NCBI RefSeq assembly: GCF_000166295.1
Contig: NC_017506.1
Span: 3,286,001 to 3,350,000, forward strand
Length of the DNA: 64,000 bases
Direction of reading: 5' to 3'
Source: Marinobacter adhaerens HP15
GTDB lineage: Bacteria; Pseudomonadota; Gammaproteobacteria; Pseudomonadales; Oleiphilaceae
Part shown: in pieces, positions 27,297 through 36,905 of the stretch
Numbering within the stretch: the stretch's first letter is position 1
How the letters are laid out: every line of letters begins with the position of its first letter
Made by a program: the position numbers and the translations under genes
Notes under the pieces: generated by a model
Database searches by the model: none
Told to the model about the DNA's origin: nothing
What the model saw: the letters and a program-made list of their open reading frames with translations, nothing else

Positions 27297-29072
27297 TCAG
27301 TTGCTGGCAACCCGATCCTTCGGCAGTTTGAAGGTCCAGACCATACCGCCCTGGTTGAAGTCCTTCACCACCTTGGCCACTTCGCCACCCCAGAGCGGAA
27401 CCGCGCCGCCCCAGCCGGACGCCACAGAGACGTACTGCTCGCCGTCCATGGTCCAGGTGATGGGCGTGCCCACGACACCGGAACCGGTGTTGAAGCGGTA
27501 GAGCTCTTCGCCGGTCTTGGCATCAAACGCCTTCAGATGGCCCTCGGGCGTACCGGTGAACACCAGACCACCGGCCGTTGTCATCACGCCACCCCACAGC
27601 GGTGCGGTGTTCTCGTAACGCCAGACTTCCTCACCGGTTTTCGGATCCATGGCCCGAAGTACGCCGATGTAGTCATCGTTGGCCGGCTTGATGGTGAACC
27701 CTGCACCCAGGAACGCAGCGCCCTTCTTGTAGGAAACAGGCTCGTTCCAGATATCCATGGACCACTCGTTCGAGGGCACATAGAACAGACCGGTCTGCTG
27801 GCTGAAGGCCATTGGCATCCAGTTCTTGCCGCCCAGGAAGGCAGGCTGAGCCAGAACCATTTCACCCTTGCCACCTTCCATATCGGCAGGGTTGCCCGGG
27901 CGCCCGCCTTCGGCGTAAATCGGACGGCCGGTCTTCGGATCCAGGCCCTCTGCCCAGGTGATCTTGTCCACGAACGGGAAGCCACGAATAAAGTCGCCGT
28001 TCTCGCGGTTCAGTACGTAGAAGAACCCGTTACGGTCGGCGGTGGCCGCTGCTTTCACGGTCTTACCGTTCTCTTCGTAGTCGAAGGAGATCAGTTCGTT
28101 GACACCATCATAGTCCCAGCCATCGTTCGGGGTGGTCTGGAAGTGCCACTTGATGCTGCCGTCGTCCGGATCAATCGCCAGGCGGCTTGAGGAGAACAGG
28201 TTGTCGCCGGGACGCAGGTGCGAGTTCCAGGGCGCCGGGTTACCGGTACCAAAGAACAGAGAATCGGTGTCCGGATCGTAGGTGCCGCCCAGCCAGGTAG
28301 CCGCGCCGCCGTTCTTCCACATTTCGCCGGGCCAGGTCACGCCGGCCTTGCCACCGGAAATGCCGTTTTCGATCTTTTTGCCATCCTTGTAGACATAGCC
28401 CATATGGCCTTCTACCGTCGGACGGGTCCATACCAGATCACCAGTATTGGCATCGTAGGCTTCCACCTTGCCGACAATACCGAATTCACCACCGGAAACG
28501 CCGGTAATGACCTTGCCCTTGATGACCATGGGCGCGGCGGTGATTGCATAACCGGCCTGGTAATCGGCCACCTTCTTGATCCACATCGGCTTACCGGTGT
28601 CCTTGTTCAGGGCAACCAGTTTGGCGTCCAGGGTACCGAAGATCACCTTGTCGCCGTAGATGGCGGCACCGCGGTTAACCACGTCACAGCAGGGCATGAT
28701 GCCATCGGGCAGGCGGGCATCGTACTGCCAGATTTCTTCGCCGGTTCTGGCATCGATGGCATAGATTCGGGAGTAGGAGGCGGTCACGTACATGACGCCG
28801 TCCTTGATCAGCGGCTGGGATTCCTGGCCGCGCATTTTTTCGCTGCCGAAGGAGAAAGCCCAGGCCGGCTGCAGATACTGAACGTTGCTGGTGTTCAGAT
28901 CTTCCAGAATGCTATAGCGCTGTCCCTGGGTACCCATGCCATAGCTGACAATGTCTTCAGGGGTCTTGTGATCGTTGATGATGTCTTCGTCGGTTACCGC
29001 ATGGGCCCCGTAGGAAACTGCCATGGCCAGGGCGCTGGCCGCAATGCGAATCCCGAACTTGTTGGTTCTCAT
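27297..29072 (-). CDS. pedH: PedH/ExaF-type PQQ-dependent alcohol dehydrogenase, lanthanide type
   Basis: A 591-residue periplasmic quinoprotein alcohol dehydrogenase (eight-bladed propeller) with a signal peptide ending near AHA25. The PQQ-contacting adjacent Cys128-Cys129 pair is present. Metal ligands are Glu196, Asn278 and catalytic Asp320. Asp322 (DYDGVNE) is the extra acidic residue that marks lanthanide-dependent enzymes, whereas calcium enzymes have Ala or Ser there. The overall sequence closely matches P. putida PedH. The start at 29072 is chosen over a 47-residue extension because it opens a signal peptide and has GGAGAG upstream. A regulon motif lies 141 bp upstream. It needs PQQ from the pqq operon and passes electrons to cytochrome c550. 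Confidence 0.93.
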   Translation of the reverse strand: MRTNKFGIRIAASALAMAVSYGAHAVTDEDIINDHKTPEDIVSYGMGTQGQRYSILEDLNTSNVQYLQPAWAFSFGSEKMRGQESQPLIKDGVMYVTASYSRIYAIDARTGEEIWQYDARLPDGIMPCCDVVNRGAAIYGDKVIFGTLDAKLVALNKDTGKPMWIKKVADYQAGYAITAAPMVIKGKVITGVSGGEFGIVGKVEAYDANTGDLVWTRPTVEGHMGYVYKDGKKIENGISGGKAGVTWPGEMWKNGGAATWLGGTYDPDTDSLFFGTGNPAPWNSHLRPGDNLFSSSRLAIDPDDGSIKWHFQTTPNDGWDYDGVNELISFDYEENGKTVKAAATADRNGFFYVLNRENGDFIRGFPFVDKITWAEGLDPKTGRPIYAEGGRPGNPADMEGGKGEMVLAQPAFLGGKNWMPMAFSQQTGLFYVPSNEWSMDIWNEPVSYKKGAAFLGAGFTIKPANDDYIGVLRAMDPKTGEEVWRYENTAPLWGGVMTTAGGLVFTGTPEGHLKAFDAKTGEELYRFNTGSGVVGTPITWTMDGEQYVSVASGWGGAVPLWGGEVAKVVKDFNQGGMVWTFKLPKDRVASN

Positions 29073-29209
29073 GGTTGCGCTCTCCAAGTCTCTTGTTTTC
29101 AGTTCTCTTGAGTTCGTTTCAGGCCGAACCGGGAACTTTTCCCGCCTCTGATACGATTCTTCGCCTCGGGGGCAAAACCAACAATTGCTCGCCGGAACAG
29201 GTTTCCTCA

Positions 29210-30190
29210 TCACTTGGTAGTACTACTCCCAAACTCCACGCCCCCTTCCGCCCGGGCGATGGCCTGTTCATCAAGGAACGCCCGGTAATAGCCCGGCACG
29301 CTGTAGCGAAGATTCTGGGCGGCCATCAGCTCGTTCATCTCGCCGGTTTTCACCAGCCTGTCGACGATGGCTTCGAGGGCATAACCCAGTTGCCGATGGG
29401 TATGCTTGATGGCCATACCGACATCCCACACCTGTTTGCCGATGCCCGGAAAACCGTTACTGGCCGCTTTGAACCCCTCGTTCTCGGGCTTTGCCAGTTC
29501 GTGATCAATCTCCGAACGCATGGCCATGACGGCACTCACCTCGCCCTTGCGCAGTGCCTCGAAGGCTTCAGCAACTTTGTGGTAGTGACGCACCTTGTCC
29601 CGCATGCGGCCGCCAAACGCGGAAGTCAGGTAAAAGTCGGGAAGGGTGTCGATCTCAACGCCGATCGGGTTGTACTGGAACACCGCCACGGTTTCGACGC
29701 TATCGAGCTTTTCGGGGTTGTAGGCAATCTGCCAGGTTTCCTGCTGATATGGGCCGAACAGAACGACCTGTTCGTTGATGTACTCGCCGGTGGAATCCTG
29801 CATGTAGGCGTAGGTCTTGTCGTACGGCACCCGGAGCATCACATCGGCGAGCCGCTGCTTGGCCAGGTAGTGCCCTTTCCAGACGTTGTTGCGCAGGTCG
29901 TCTCCGAGATTTTCATCGGGGATGATCCAGTGCACCTTGAATTCCACGCCCATTTCCTCGGCAATCCGTCGCCCGAGTTCAATGTCGATGCCCATGGGCT
30001 CACCATCGACCTCATAGGAATAAGGCGGGAAATTCTCGTAGACGCCGACTTTCAGATAGCCGGAGTCCAGGATGATGTCGTAGGTGCGCTCGGCAGGTCG
30101 GTTGAGGAGTTCGTTTCCGTCGTTAACCTCCTGGGCCAGGATCACCTGGGCGAACAGCAAAAGGGCGAGTATTCGAGACAGACTTTTCAT
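29210..30190 (-). CDS. Quinoprotein dehydrogenase-associated periplasmic solute-binding protein (family 3)
   Basis: A 326-residue periplasmic protein. It has a signal peptide (cleavage near LAQ20) and a family 3 solute-binding fold ([38 protein letters not shown]). Proteins of this type (MoxJ/XoxJ-like; PP_2676 in P. putida) sit beside PQQ dehydrogenases and are thought to assist dehydrogenase activation rather than transport. It is encoded between pedF and pedH on the same strand with no partner permease. The start at 30190 has GGGAG upstream. The pedH regulon motif lies directly after its stop codon. Confidence 0.87.
   Translation of the reverse strand: MKSLSRILALLLFAQVILAQEVNDGNELLNRPAERTYDIILDSGYLKVGVYENFPPYSYEVDGEPMGIDIELGRRIAEEMGVEFKVHWIIPDENLGDDLRNNVWKGHYLAKQRLADVMLRVPYDKTYAYMQDSTGEYINEQVVLFGPYQQETWQIAYNPEKLDSVETVAVFQYNPIGVEIDTLPDFYLTSAFGGRMRDKVRHYHKVAEAFEALRKGEVSAVMAMRSEIDHELAKPENEGFKAASNGFPGIGKQVWDVGMAIKHTHRQLGYALEAIVDRLVKTGEMNELMAAQNLRYSVPGYYRAFLDEQAIARAEGGVEFGSSTTK
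29213..29226 (-). promoter_or_regulatory. Regulon-motif variant upstream of pedH
   Basis: The plus strand reads CTTGGTAGTACTAC, sharing CTTGGTAGTA with the 16-bp motif at 12283 and 30825 and containing the palindrome GTAGTACTAC. It lies 141 bp upstream of the pedH ATG, immediately after the solute-binding protein stop. Confidence 0.45.
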
Positions 30191-30267
30191 TGTTTTCTCC
30201 CAACGACGAAGGGCCGGCACAGGGCCGGCCCGAGTTCAGGCATTCGTTCCGATCGGAATGGTGTTCA

Positions 30268-30696
30268 TCACTCCGGCTTGGGTAGAGATTCCACATAGGT
30301 GCGGATAGCCCACATGGCGTTCTGGTCCATGCTCTTTTTCCAGGACGGCATGCCACGATCGGTGCCATTCATCACCCGGCCGATGTAGTACTCGTCATCC
30401 CACTCGGTCAGTTCGCGAAGATCCGGCGTGAGACCGCCGGACATCGCCCGGATGCCATGGCAGGCGGCACAGTTTCCCGCGTAGGCACTCTCACCGATTT
30501 TGATGGCCTGAGCGTTGAACTCGCCAAACTCGTTACCTTCGCGGAAAGGATTCTCTGCGCGGACGTCATCCCCCAGTTCCGGCAGATTGCCCGTATCCAC
30601 TTCCTGTGGTGTGACATTGCCGTGCGCGATAGCAAAGCCGGCCAGGCCAAGCATGGCCGAAGCCACGATTGCTTTGAGTGAAAAGGACATTGCCAT
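30268..30696 (-). CDS. pedF: Cytochrome c550, electron acceptor of quinoprotein alcohol dehydrogenase (PedF/ExaB-like)
   Basis: A 142-residue periplasmic cytochrome c. The signal peptide ends near AIAHG, and a single haem site CAACH is at Cys76-Cys79-His80. The axial Met is probably in NGTDRGMPSWKK. It takes electrons from the PQQ alcohol dehydrogenases. The start at 30696 has AGAGGT seven bases upstream. First gene of the pedF-solute-binding protein-pedH unit; divergent from exaA across a 366-bp control region. Confidence 0.92.
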   Translation of the reverse strand: MAMSFSLKAIVASAMLGLAGFAIAHGNVTPQEVDTGNLPELGDDVRAENPFREGNEFGEFNAQAIKIGESAYAGNCAACHGIRAMSGGLTPDLRELTEWDDEYYIGRVMNGTDRGMPSWKKSMDQNAMWAIRTYVESLPKPE

Positions 30697-30824
30697 TGGT
30701 CTTACCTCTGTTATTGGATTCCCCGTGGTTGGCTATTGGATTTGTCAGTTGCCAACTTGCTGATCTCCAGTCTAGGAATCCCCTTCTCCAATCCGAATGC
30801 CACTTTGGGGTTTTTGACTTAGTT

Positions 30825-30840
30825 CCTTGGTAGTAGATGG
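30825..30840. promoter_or_regulatory. 16-bp regulon motif between pedF and exaA
   Basis: CCTTGGTAGTAGATGG, identical to 12283-12298 upstream of exaC. It lies 129 bp upstream of pedF and about 220 bp upstream of exaA, so pedF is the better target by distance. A further CACTTTGGGGTTTTTGAC at 30800-30817 resembles the pqqA-type motif. Confidence 0.6.
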
Positions 30841-30918
30841 TTGGAGCGAAGGCCAAAGCACGAGCCCCCTCAGCAAGAACGGAAAACCGACCAACTTTCA
30901 TGAAGAAGGCTGCGGTTC

Positions 30919-30974
30919 GGGAATTTTTCCCGGTTTTTACGGATTTTTTCCCGCACTGGAAGTGGGTTTTTCCG
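30919..30974 (+). promoter_or_regulatory. Phased T-tract/GGGA-TTTTT-CCC repeats upstream of exaA
   Basis: Direct repeats GGGAATTTTTCCC (30919-30931), GGATTTTTTCCC (30941-30952) and GGGTTTTTCC (30964-30973) have their CC ends 21 and 22 bp apart. An extra T5 tract at 30934 gives T-runs at 30924, 30934 and 30944. This helical phasing suggests regulator sites or intrinsically bent DNA. A single similar element precedes pedA1 (35639-35651). Confidence 0.55.
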
Positions 30975-31062
30975 TCGCCATCAAAGTCCGCCTGCGCCAA
31001 TACTCGGGGCGTCGATGCCATGGGCAAGACAATGGTTACAACAAAAACCAAGGGGAAAGACT

Positions 31063-32917
31063 ATGAACATCAAGACACGCAAACACCCGCTGCTTCGCGG
31101 GATCGGATTGGCCCTGGCTCTGAGCTCAGCGGCCGGACTGGCCAGCCAGGTTCACGCCAAAGACGTGACCTGGGACGACATTGCCAATGACGCGCAAACA
31201 CCTGAGAACGTTCTCGGATACGGCATTGGCCCCAAGGCACAACGCTACAGCCCCATGACCACCATTAACCGGGATAACGTCGAGCGCCTGGTTCCAGCGT
31301 GGTCGTTCTCATTTGGCGATGAAAAGCAGCGGGGCCAGGAATCCCAGGCACTGGTTCATGATGGTGTGGTCTATGTTACTGGCTCCTACTCTCGCCTTTT
31401 CGCCCTGGACGCCAAGACCGGTGAGCGTCTCTGGGAATACTCCCATCGCCTTCCCGAGGGTATCCGTCCCTGCTGCGACGTGGTCAACCGAGGCGCAGCC
31501 ATTTTCGGTGACAAGGTGTTCTTTGGCACCCTGGATGCCGGCATCGTTGCCCTGAACAAAGACACCGGCAAAGTTGTGTGGCGAGAAAAGTTCGCTGACC
31601 ATGAAGCCGGATACACCATGACCGGCGCCCCCACTCTGGTAAAAGATCAAAAAAACCGGCAAGGTACTGCTGATTCACGGCTCCTCCGGTGATGAATTCG
31701 GCGTTGTCGGAAAGCTGTTTGCGCGGGATCCCGATACCGGCAAGGAAATCTGGATGCGCCCGTTCGTTGAAGGCCACTATGGCCGCCTGAACGGCGAAAA
31801 GAGCACCCCCACCGGCGACCCCCGCGCACCCAGCTGGCCGGATGACCCCAACACCGAAACCGGCAAGGTCGAGGCCTGGAGTCATGGCGGCGGTGCCCCC
31901 TGGCAAAGCGCCAGCTTTGACGCGGAAACCAATACCATCATCATTGGTGCCGGCAACCCCGCGCCCTGGAATACCTGGAAACGCACATCCCCCGGCGGTG
32001 ACCCTGCCGACTACGACAATTTGTACACCTCCGGCCAGGTGGGTGTAGACCCCACTACCGGCGAAGTGAAGTGGTTCTACCAGCACACGCCGAACGATGC
32101 CTGGGACTTTTCCGGCAACAACGAGCTGGTGCTGTTTGAGTACGACGAGAACGGCGAAACTGTCAAAGCCACGGCCCATGCCGACCGCAACGGTTTCTTC
32201 TACGTGGTTGACCGTGAGAATGGCGAATTCAAGAAAGGCTTCCCGTTCGTGGACAACATTACCTGGGCCGAGCGCATTGGCGACGATGGCCGCCCTGTGG
32301 AGAGGAAAGGTCAGCGTCCGCCACCGGTAGCACAGGGTGAGACCCGAGGCGAAGCCATTGAGGTATCTCCGCCTTTCCTCGGCGGCAAGAACTGGAACCC
32401 CATGGCTTACAGCCAGGATACAGGACTGTTCTACGTGCCCGCGAACCACTGGAAAGAGGATTACTGGACTGAAGAGGTCACCTACAAGAAAGGTGCCGCT
32501 TACCTCGGCCAGGGCTTCCGCATCAAGCGCATGTACGACGACCACGTGGGTATCCTTCGCGCCATGAATCCCCTCACTGGCGAGATCGAGTGGGAGCACA
32601 AGGAACGGTTGCCACTCTGGGCCGGCGTACTGACTACCAAGGGTGGCCTGGTGTTCACCGGTACCGGTGACGGCTTCCTGAAGGCGTTCGATGCTGAAAC
32701 CGGAGAAGAGCTGTGGAAGTTCCAGACCGGCTCGGGAATCATCTCCTCTCCGATCACCTGGGAGATGGACGGCGAGCAGTACATCGGCGTTGCCTCCGGC
32801 TACGGCGGCGCGGTTCCTCTCTGGGGCGGCGACATGGCCGAACTGACCAAGCCCATTTCCCAGGGCGGGTCATTCTGGGTCTTCAAGATGCCCTCCTGGG
32901 CACAAGCCTCCCGTTAA
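31063..32917 (+). pseudogene. exaA: ExaA/PedE-type calcium PQQ alcohol dehydrogenase, frameshifted
   Basis: Would encode a 617-residue periplasmic quinoprotein ethanol dehydrogenase nearly collinear with P. aeruginosa ExaA: signal peptide to about VHA32, Cys137-Cys138 pair, the calcium-type catalytic segment WDFSGNNE (Ser where PedH has Asp), and a C-terminal [15 protein letters not shown]. The frame breaks at an A7 run (31649-31655). The plus-zero frame stops after residue 209, and the rest resumes in the next frame; removing one A restores the whole protein. Codon use and conservation are intact on both sides, so this is either a very recent mutation or a homopolymer sequencing error. The start at 31063 has AAGGGG upstream. 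Confidence 0.88.
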
Positions 32918-32931
32918 CCATCCTCCGGACT

Positions 32932-32960
32932 GGGTCTGGCAATTCGCCAGGCCCCTTTTT
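32932..32960 (+). terminator. Rho-independent terminator of exaA
   Basis: GGGTCTGGC-AATTC-GCCAGGCCC (one wobble pair) is followed by CTTTTT, between exaA and the pentapeptide-repeat gene. Confidence 0.85.
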
Positions 32961-32985
32961 CCACCCGGGATTCAGGAGTGAAATC

Positions 32986-33639
32986 ATGAGACCTGTTATT
33001 AGCGCCTCGCTTTTATTATTCATTGCCCCGGCACTGGCCGGCGATTATATGGCCGAACTGGATCAAGTCCCCGTTATCAACGGCTGCAAACTGGAGAGGG
33101 AGGCCAGCTGTGCTGGCGCCGACCTGCAGGGAGCGGATCTGTCGAATATGGATCTGCGTTCCGCCAACTTCCGCGGTGCCAACCTGTCTGGCGCCAACCT
33201 AAGCCATACCAGCCTTCGGGGTGCCAACCTTGACGGGGCGAACCTTAACGACGTCACCGGATACCGCCTGCAGGTTTATCGGGCCAGCATGCGGGGCGCG
33301 TCGTTGAGGAATGCCCGGTTACAGGGTATGCAGGGGGAATATCTGTTCGCCCAGGGTGCGGACTTCAGCGGAGCAGATCTGTCTGGCGCCAACTTCGACT
33401 TCTCCCGTTTTTCCGGGGCCACCCTGGTAAACGTCAACATGCCTTTTAGCAGTTTCGAGATTTCCTGGCTGCCCAAGGCGAACCTGGAGGGAGCCAACAT
33501 GAGCGGGGCAAATCTTCAGGAAGCCAAGCTGGGGCTGGCCAACCTGGCTGATGCCGACCTGACCGGAACCCGTATCCACTATGCCACCTTCGAGGGCACC
33601 CATATGGAGGGCTGCACGGCCTGTCCCTTTGACTGGTAA
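32986..33639 (+). CDS. Secreted pentapeptide-repeat protein of the PQQ dehydrogenase locus
   Basis: A 217-residue protein with a Sec signal peptide (cleavage near ALAG18) and about 30 A(D/N)LXX pentapeptide repeats that form a right-handed quadrilateral beta-helix. Three Cys lie outside the repeats (NGCKLEREASC at the N-terminus and GCTACPFDW at the C-terminus). The same gene type stands between pedR2 and pedE in P. putida. Function unknown; its location suggests a periplasmic accessory role. The ribosome-binding site is CAGGAG. It is convergent with the response regulator gene. Confidence 0.85.
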   Translation: MRPVISASLLLFIAPALAGDYMAELDQVPVINGCKLEREASCAGADLQGADLSNMDLRSANFRGANLSGANLSHTSLRGANLDGANLNDVTGYRLQVYRASMRGASLRNARLQGMQGEYLFAQGADFSGADLSGANFDFSRFSGATLVNVNMPFSSFEISWLPKANLEGANMSGANLQEAKLGLANLADADLTGTRIHYATFEGTHMEGCTACPFDW

Positions 33640-33651
33640 ACCTGGGCGGGC

Positions 33652-34308
33652 TCAGACCCGCCTTGCTTCCTCCAGCTGACCGTAGCGAATGAGGCCTGCA
33701 TCCACGGCCAGATGAATCAGCTCCACAGACGACGACACCTGAAGCTTGCTTTTCAGGCCGGCCAGATGGTTGGAAACTGTTTTACTGCTGACACACAACC
33801 GCTCGGCGATTCCACCGAGACTTTCACCTCTGGCGTACATCAGCAATACCTCCATCTCCCGCTGGGTCATATCCCTGAGCCGGTGATCGACGGGCCGCTC
33901 CTGATTCATGGCCAGCCGGGTCGCAATCGGATGTTCGATATAGGGCTGCCCGGCAGCGACCCGCTTCACCGCTTCTGCCAGTTCCTCGGGTGCGCAGCTC
34001 TTGGACACAAACCCTAAACCACCAACATCCAGGGCCTGCCTTACCATTGGCAGCTCATCATGCATGGTAAAAAACAGGATAGCCGCCCCTCGCCAGCGCT
34101 GGCGCAGTCGACGCCCAACTTCCAGACCGGAGATGTCGGGGAGCCCCATATCAAGCAGCACCACGTCCGGTCGCAACTCGCCATATCGGGCAACCGCGTC
34201 CTGACCGTTCTCGACTTCCGTAATCGCAACTGCTGGCAACATTGAGCGCAATAGATTGGCAATGCCCTGACGGACCACCTGGTGATCATCCACAATCATC
34301 AGTTTCAT
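33652..34308 (-). CDS. pedR2: NarL/LuxR-type response regulator, PedR2-like
   Basis: A 218-residue response regulator. The receiver domain has Asp53 as phospho-acceptor (VVLLDMGLPD), and the C-terminal LuxR helix-turn-helix spans about 147-210 (MTQREMEVLLMYARGES, VSSKTVSNHLAGLKSKLQ). Gene order exaA-pentapeptide-regulator-kinase matches P. putida pedE-PP_2673-pedR2-pedS2, where this pair switches between the calcium and lanthanide alcohol dehydrogenases. The start overlaps the kinase stop (ATGA). The assignment relies on synteny; P. aeruginosa ExaE is an alternative namesake. Confidence 0.82.
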   Translation of the reverse strand: MKLMIVDDHQVVRQGIANLLRSMLPAVAITEVENGQDAVARYGELRPDVVLLDMGLPDISGLEVGRRLRQRWRGAAILFFTMHDELPMVRQALDVGGLGFVSKSCAPEELAEAVKRVAAGQPYIEHPIATRLAMNQERPVDHRLRDMTQREMEVLLMYARGESLGGIAERLCVSSKTVSNHLAGLKSKLQVSSSVELIHLAVDAGLIRYGQLEEARRV

Positions 34309-35528
34309 AAAACACCTCCGGTATTCGGGCTGAGCGGCACGGCAAGCCGAATGCGAGTTCCCTCGCCCATCCTGCTCAGAAACCTGACCTCAGCACCCAA
34401 ACAGCGGGCGCGCTCACACATGGAGCGCACGCCGAGACCCGCATTGCCGGGTAGCTGATCATTGCCGACTCCGTCATCACGCACCTCAATGCTCAGCTCG
34501 TTGTCTTTGCGGGCAACCGCCAGCGTGGCGCAGGACGCGTTGGCATGTCGGGAAACATTGTTCAGGGCTTCCTGCAGAAATCGGTAAAGGTGGGTTTGCT
34601 GCTCGCCGGTAAATTCAGGCAGGCGCTCGTCCATGGCCAGGCGACATTCAAGCCCGCTGAGCTGCTGCCATTGCTCGGCCAGGTGACGGATTGCGCTGCC
34701 AAGACCCAGTTGCTCCATCACCAGCGGATGCAAATCCTGCAACAGGTGCCGAAAATGTTTCTGGATGGTCTCGCAGTGTTCCGCCAGATCCCTGGCCTGC
34801 TGTTTCTGTCGGTCACCCAGGTCCGGATCGTAGAGCAGACTGCGGGCCTGAGCCCGAATTCCGGTCAGGTACTGTCCCAGATCGTCGTGCAGTACCCGAG
34901 CGATGTGTTCCCGCTCCCGATCCTGCAACTGCAGCAGTTCGTTAAGGAGCCGGCCAACAGTCTGCTGTTCAGACTCGAGCGCATCGGCCATGGAATTGAA
35001 CCGGCACACCAGCGCATCCAGTTCCTGCTCGCCCTGACGCGGCAGCCTGGAAGTCAGCTGGCCCGCGGATACCGCTCCCATGGCCTCGGACAGACTGGCA
35101 AGCGTGCGCACACCTCGCCGGACCATCACGAACAGCGCCAAAAAACACAAGCCCATACCGATTGCATAAGCACCCGAGATCAGCAGGAACCCTTCCCAGA
35201 TTTCCTCAACCTCGTCGGCGGGATCAACCTGCCAGCCATTGACCACTGGTCGGGAGGATTCTCCGGCAATCAGGGCTGAGAACCAGACTGGTACTTCTCC
35301 CTCGGAACCGGATCCCACACCACCCGCCGGGGTCAGGTGGCGCATGCCGCTGACTGCGGAGCCCGGAAGACCGGCGGGGTTTCCCAGGCTCTGTGCCAGG
35401 CCGGCAACACCGTCGAGCTCACGCTGGACATCGTGTCGGGCCTGCTGGGTGTAGAGAAGCGCTCCAATCAGATAGATCAGGAGGAAAACTGCCAGCATCA
35501 ACAGGGAAATCTTCCGATATACGGTCAT
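34305..35528 (-). CDS. pedS2: Membrane sensor histidine kinase, PedS2-like (putative lanthanide sensor)
   Basis: A 407-residue NarX/UhpB-type kinase. Membrane helices span about 8-27 and 112-136, enclosing a periplasmic sensor loop of about 85 residues. A HAMP domain follows, then HisKA_3 with His214 in LHDDLGQY and HATPase_c with the N box QEALNNVSRHA. In P. putida PedS2 responds to lanthanides in the periplasm and, with PedR2, controls pedE and pedH inversely. Same-strand overlap with the regulator gene implies a cognate pair. Divergent from the pedA1A2BC operon. Confidence 0.8.
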   Translation of the reverse strand: MTVYRKISLLMLAVFLLIYLIGALLYTQQARHDVQRELDGVAGLAQSLGNPAGLPGSAVSGMRHLTPAGGVGSGSEGEVPVWFSALIAGESSRPVVNGWQVDPADEVEEIWEGFLLISGAYAIGMGLCFLALFVMVRRGVRTLASLSEAMGAVSAGQLTSRLPRQGEQELDALVCRFNSMADALESEQQTVGRLLNELLQLQDREREHIARVLHDDLGQYLTGIRAQARSLLYDPDLGDRQKQQARDLAEHCETIQKHFRHLLQDLHPLVMEQLGLGSAIRHLAEQWQQLSGLECRLAMDERLPEFTGEQQTHLYRFLQEALNNVSRHANASCATLAVARKDNELSIEVRDDGVGNDQLPGNAGLGVRSMCERARCLGAEVRFLSRMGEGTRIRLAVPLSPNTGGVL

Positions 35529-35638
35529 TGTTTTTATCCGTTGCGGGTAAACAGCATTTCTACCTCCATGCTAAAGCCGCCAGTTTTCACAGGAATAGTT
35601 CTTTAGTACCGCCACTTTCCTACTTTCTGAATATTTCC

Positions 35639-35651
35639 GGGACTTTTTCCC
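35639..35651 (+). promoter_or_regulatory. GGGAC-TTTTT-CCC element upstream of pedA1
   Basis: GGGACTTTTTCCC differs by one base from the first exaA repeat (GGGAATTTTTCCC, 30919). It stands 41 bp upstream of the pedA1 ATG, a plausible activator position. Confidence 0.45.
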
Positions 35652-35691
35652 TTCTCTAAGCTGGAAGCACAACAACAAACCGGAGAATCCC

Positions 35692-36864
35692 ATGTCTTTT
35701 CTTTCCCGGACAGCGGCCACTTCACTGATCACACTGGCGGTGGCAAGCCCACTTCAGGCTGAGAGCCTCGATGTGCGGATTGGCTATCTGCAGTGGGTTC
35801 CGGATCAGGGGCCGGTGCTTTCCAACGTCATTCCCGAACCGGAAGATGCCGGCCTGCGAGGCGCCGAACTGGCCATTAACGACAACAGCACCACCGGCAA
35901 GTTTCTGGGCCAGACCTACTCACTTCAGAGTGACGTTGCCGATTCGGAAGAGGCCGCCATCGCAGCCTTTGATGCCATGCGCGAGAACGGTTTGGACCTG
36001 TTTGTGGTGAACGCGCCTGCCTCGACCCTGAAAATCCTCACCGAGAAGGCCGGCGACAACACACTGATCTTCAACGCCGGTGCCAAGGACGATGCCCTGC
36101 GCACCGGCCAGTGCCACGTGAACCTGCTGCACACCATGCCCAGCTATTCGATGCTTACCGATGCCCTCGGCCAGTGGCTGAACCAGCGACGCTGGGATGA
36201 GGTGTTCCTGATTACCGGGCCAACCGAAGCCGACAAAGGCTGGGCCGATGCCTTCCGCCGTTCAGCGAAGCGCTTCGGGCTGGAGATCGTCGAAGACAAG
36301 CCCTGGACCTTTGACGCCGACCTGCGCCGAACCGCCTCGAAGGAGCTGCCGCTATTCACCCAGGCCAGCGATTACGACGCCGTGGTGGTCGCCGATGTGC
36401 GTGGTGATTTCGGCGAATACGTGCCCTTCAACACCTGGCTGCCACGCCCGGTGGTAGGGACCCAGGGCATGGCACCGGTCACCTGGCACCGGGTCGTTGA
36501 GAGCTGGGGGGCGGCGCAATTGCAGAACCGTTTTCGTGAACTTGCCGATCGGGACATGAACAGCGAGGACTACGCTGCCTGGGCCGCTATTCGCTCCATC
36601 GGTACCGCCGTCACCGACCTGAACTCCGTAAATCCCACTGAGATTCGAAACTTCCTGTTCAGCGACAAATTCCAGCTGGCCGCTTTCAAGGGCCGCAAGG
36701 TTACTTTCCGGGACTGGAACGGCCAGATGCGACAGCCCATCCCGCTGGTTCACCCCAGAGGCCTGGTTTCCACCGCACCGTTCGAAGGCTTTCTTCACCC
36801 GAACACCGAACTCGACACCCTCGGCTTTGACCGGCCAGAGAGCGAGTGCCGGATCAACGGCTGA
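35692..36864 (+). CDS. pedA1: PedA1-like periplasmic ABC binding protein of the PQQ locus
   Basis: A 390-residue periplasmic binding-protein-fold protein (branched-chain-amino-acid type I fold) with a signal peptide cleaved near LQAE24. First gene of a four-gene operon whose order (binding protein, YVTN propeller, ABC ATPase, ABC-2 permease) matches P. putida pedA1A2BC. That transporter is reported to be required for growth at low lanthanide concentration, so a role in lanthanide or metal-chelate handling is likely. The ribosome-binding site is CGGAG. Gene naming rests on synteny. Confidence 0.82.
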   Translation: MSFLSRTAATSLITLAVASPLQAESLDVRIGYLQWVPDQGPVLSNVIPEPEDAGLRGAELAINDNSTTGKFLGQTYSLQSDVADSEEAAIAAFDAMRENGLDLFVVNAPASTLKILTEKAGDNTLIFNAGAKDDALRTGQCHVNLLHTMPSYSMLTDALGQWLNQRRWDEVFLITGPTEADKGWADAFRRSAKRFGLEIVEDKPWTFDADLRRTASKELPLFTQASDYDAVVVADVRGDFGEYVPFNTWLPRPVVGTQGMAPVTWHRVVESWGAAQLQNRFRELADRDMNSEDYAAWAAIRSIGTAVTDLNSVNPTEIRNFLFSDKFQLAAFKGRKVTFRDWNGQMRQPIPLVHPRGLVSTAPFEGFLHPNTELDTLGFDRPESECRING

Positions 36865-36905
36865 GCCATGGGTTGCCAACGTTCAAAACAAGAAGGAGTT
36901 ACACC

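Noticed and set aside
31646..31657. A-AAA-AAC heptamer in exaA as a programmed -1 frameshift site
   Set aside because: The frame needed downstream is +1, not -1, so canonical -1 slippage would not produce ExaA.
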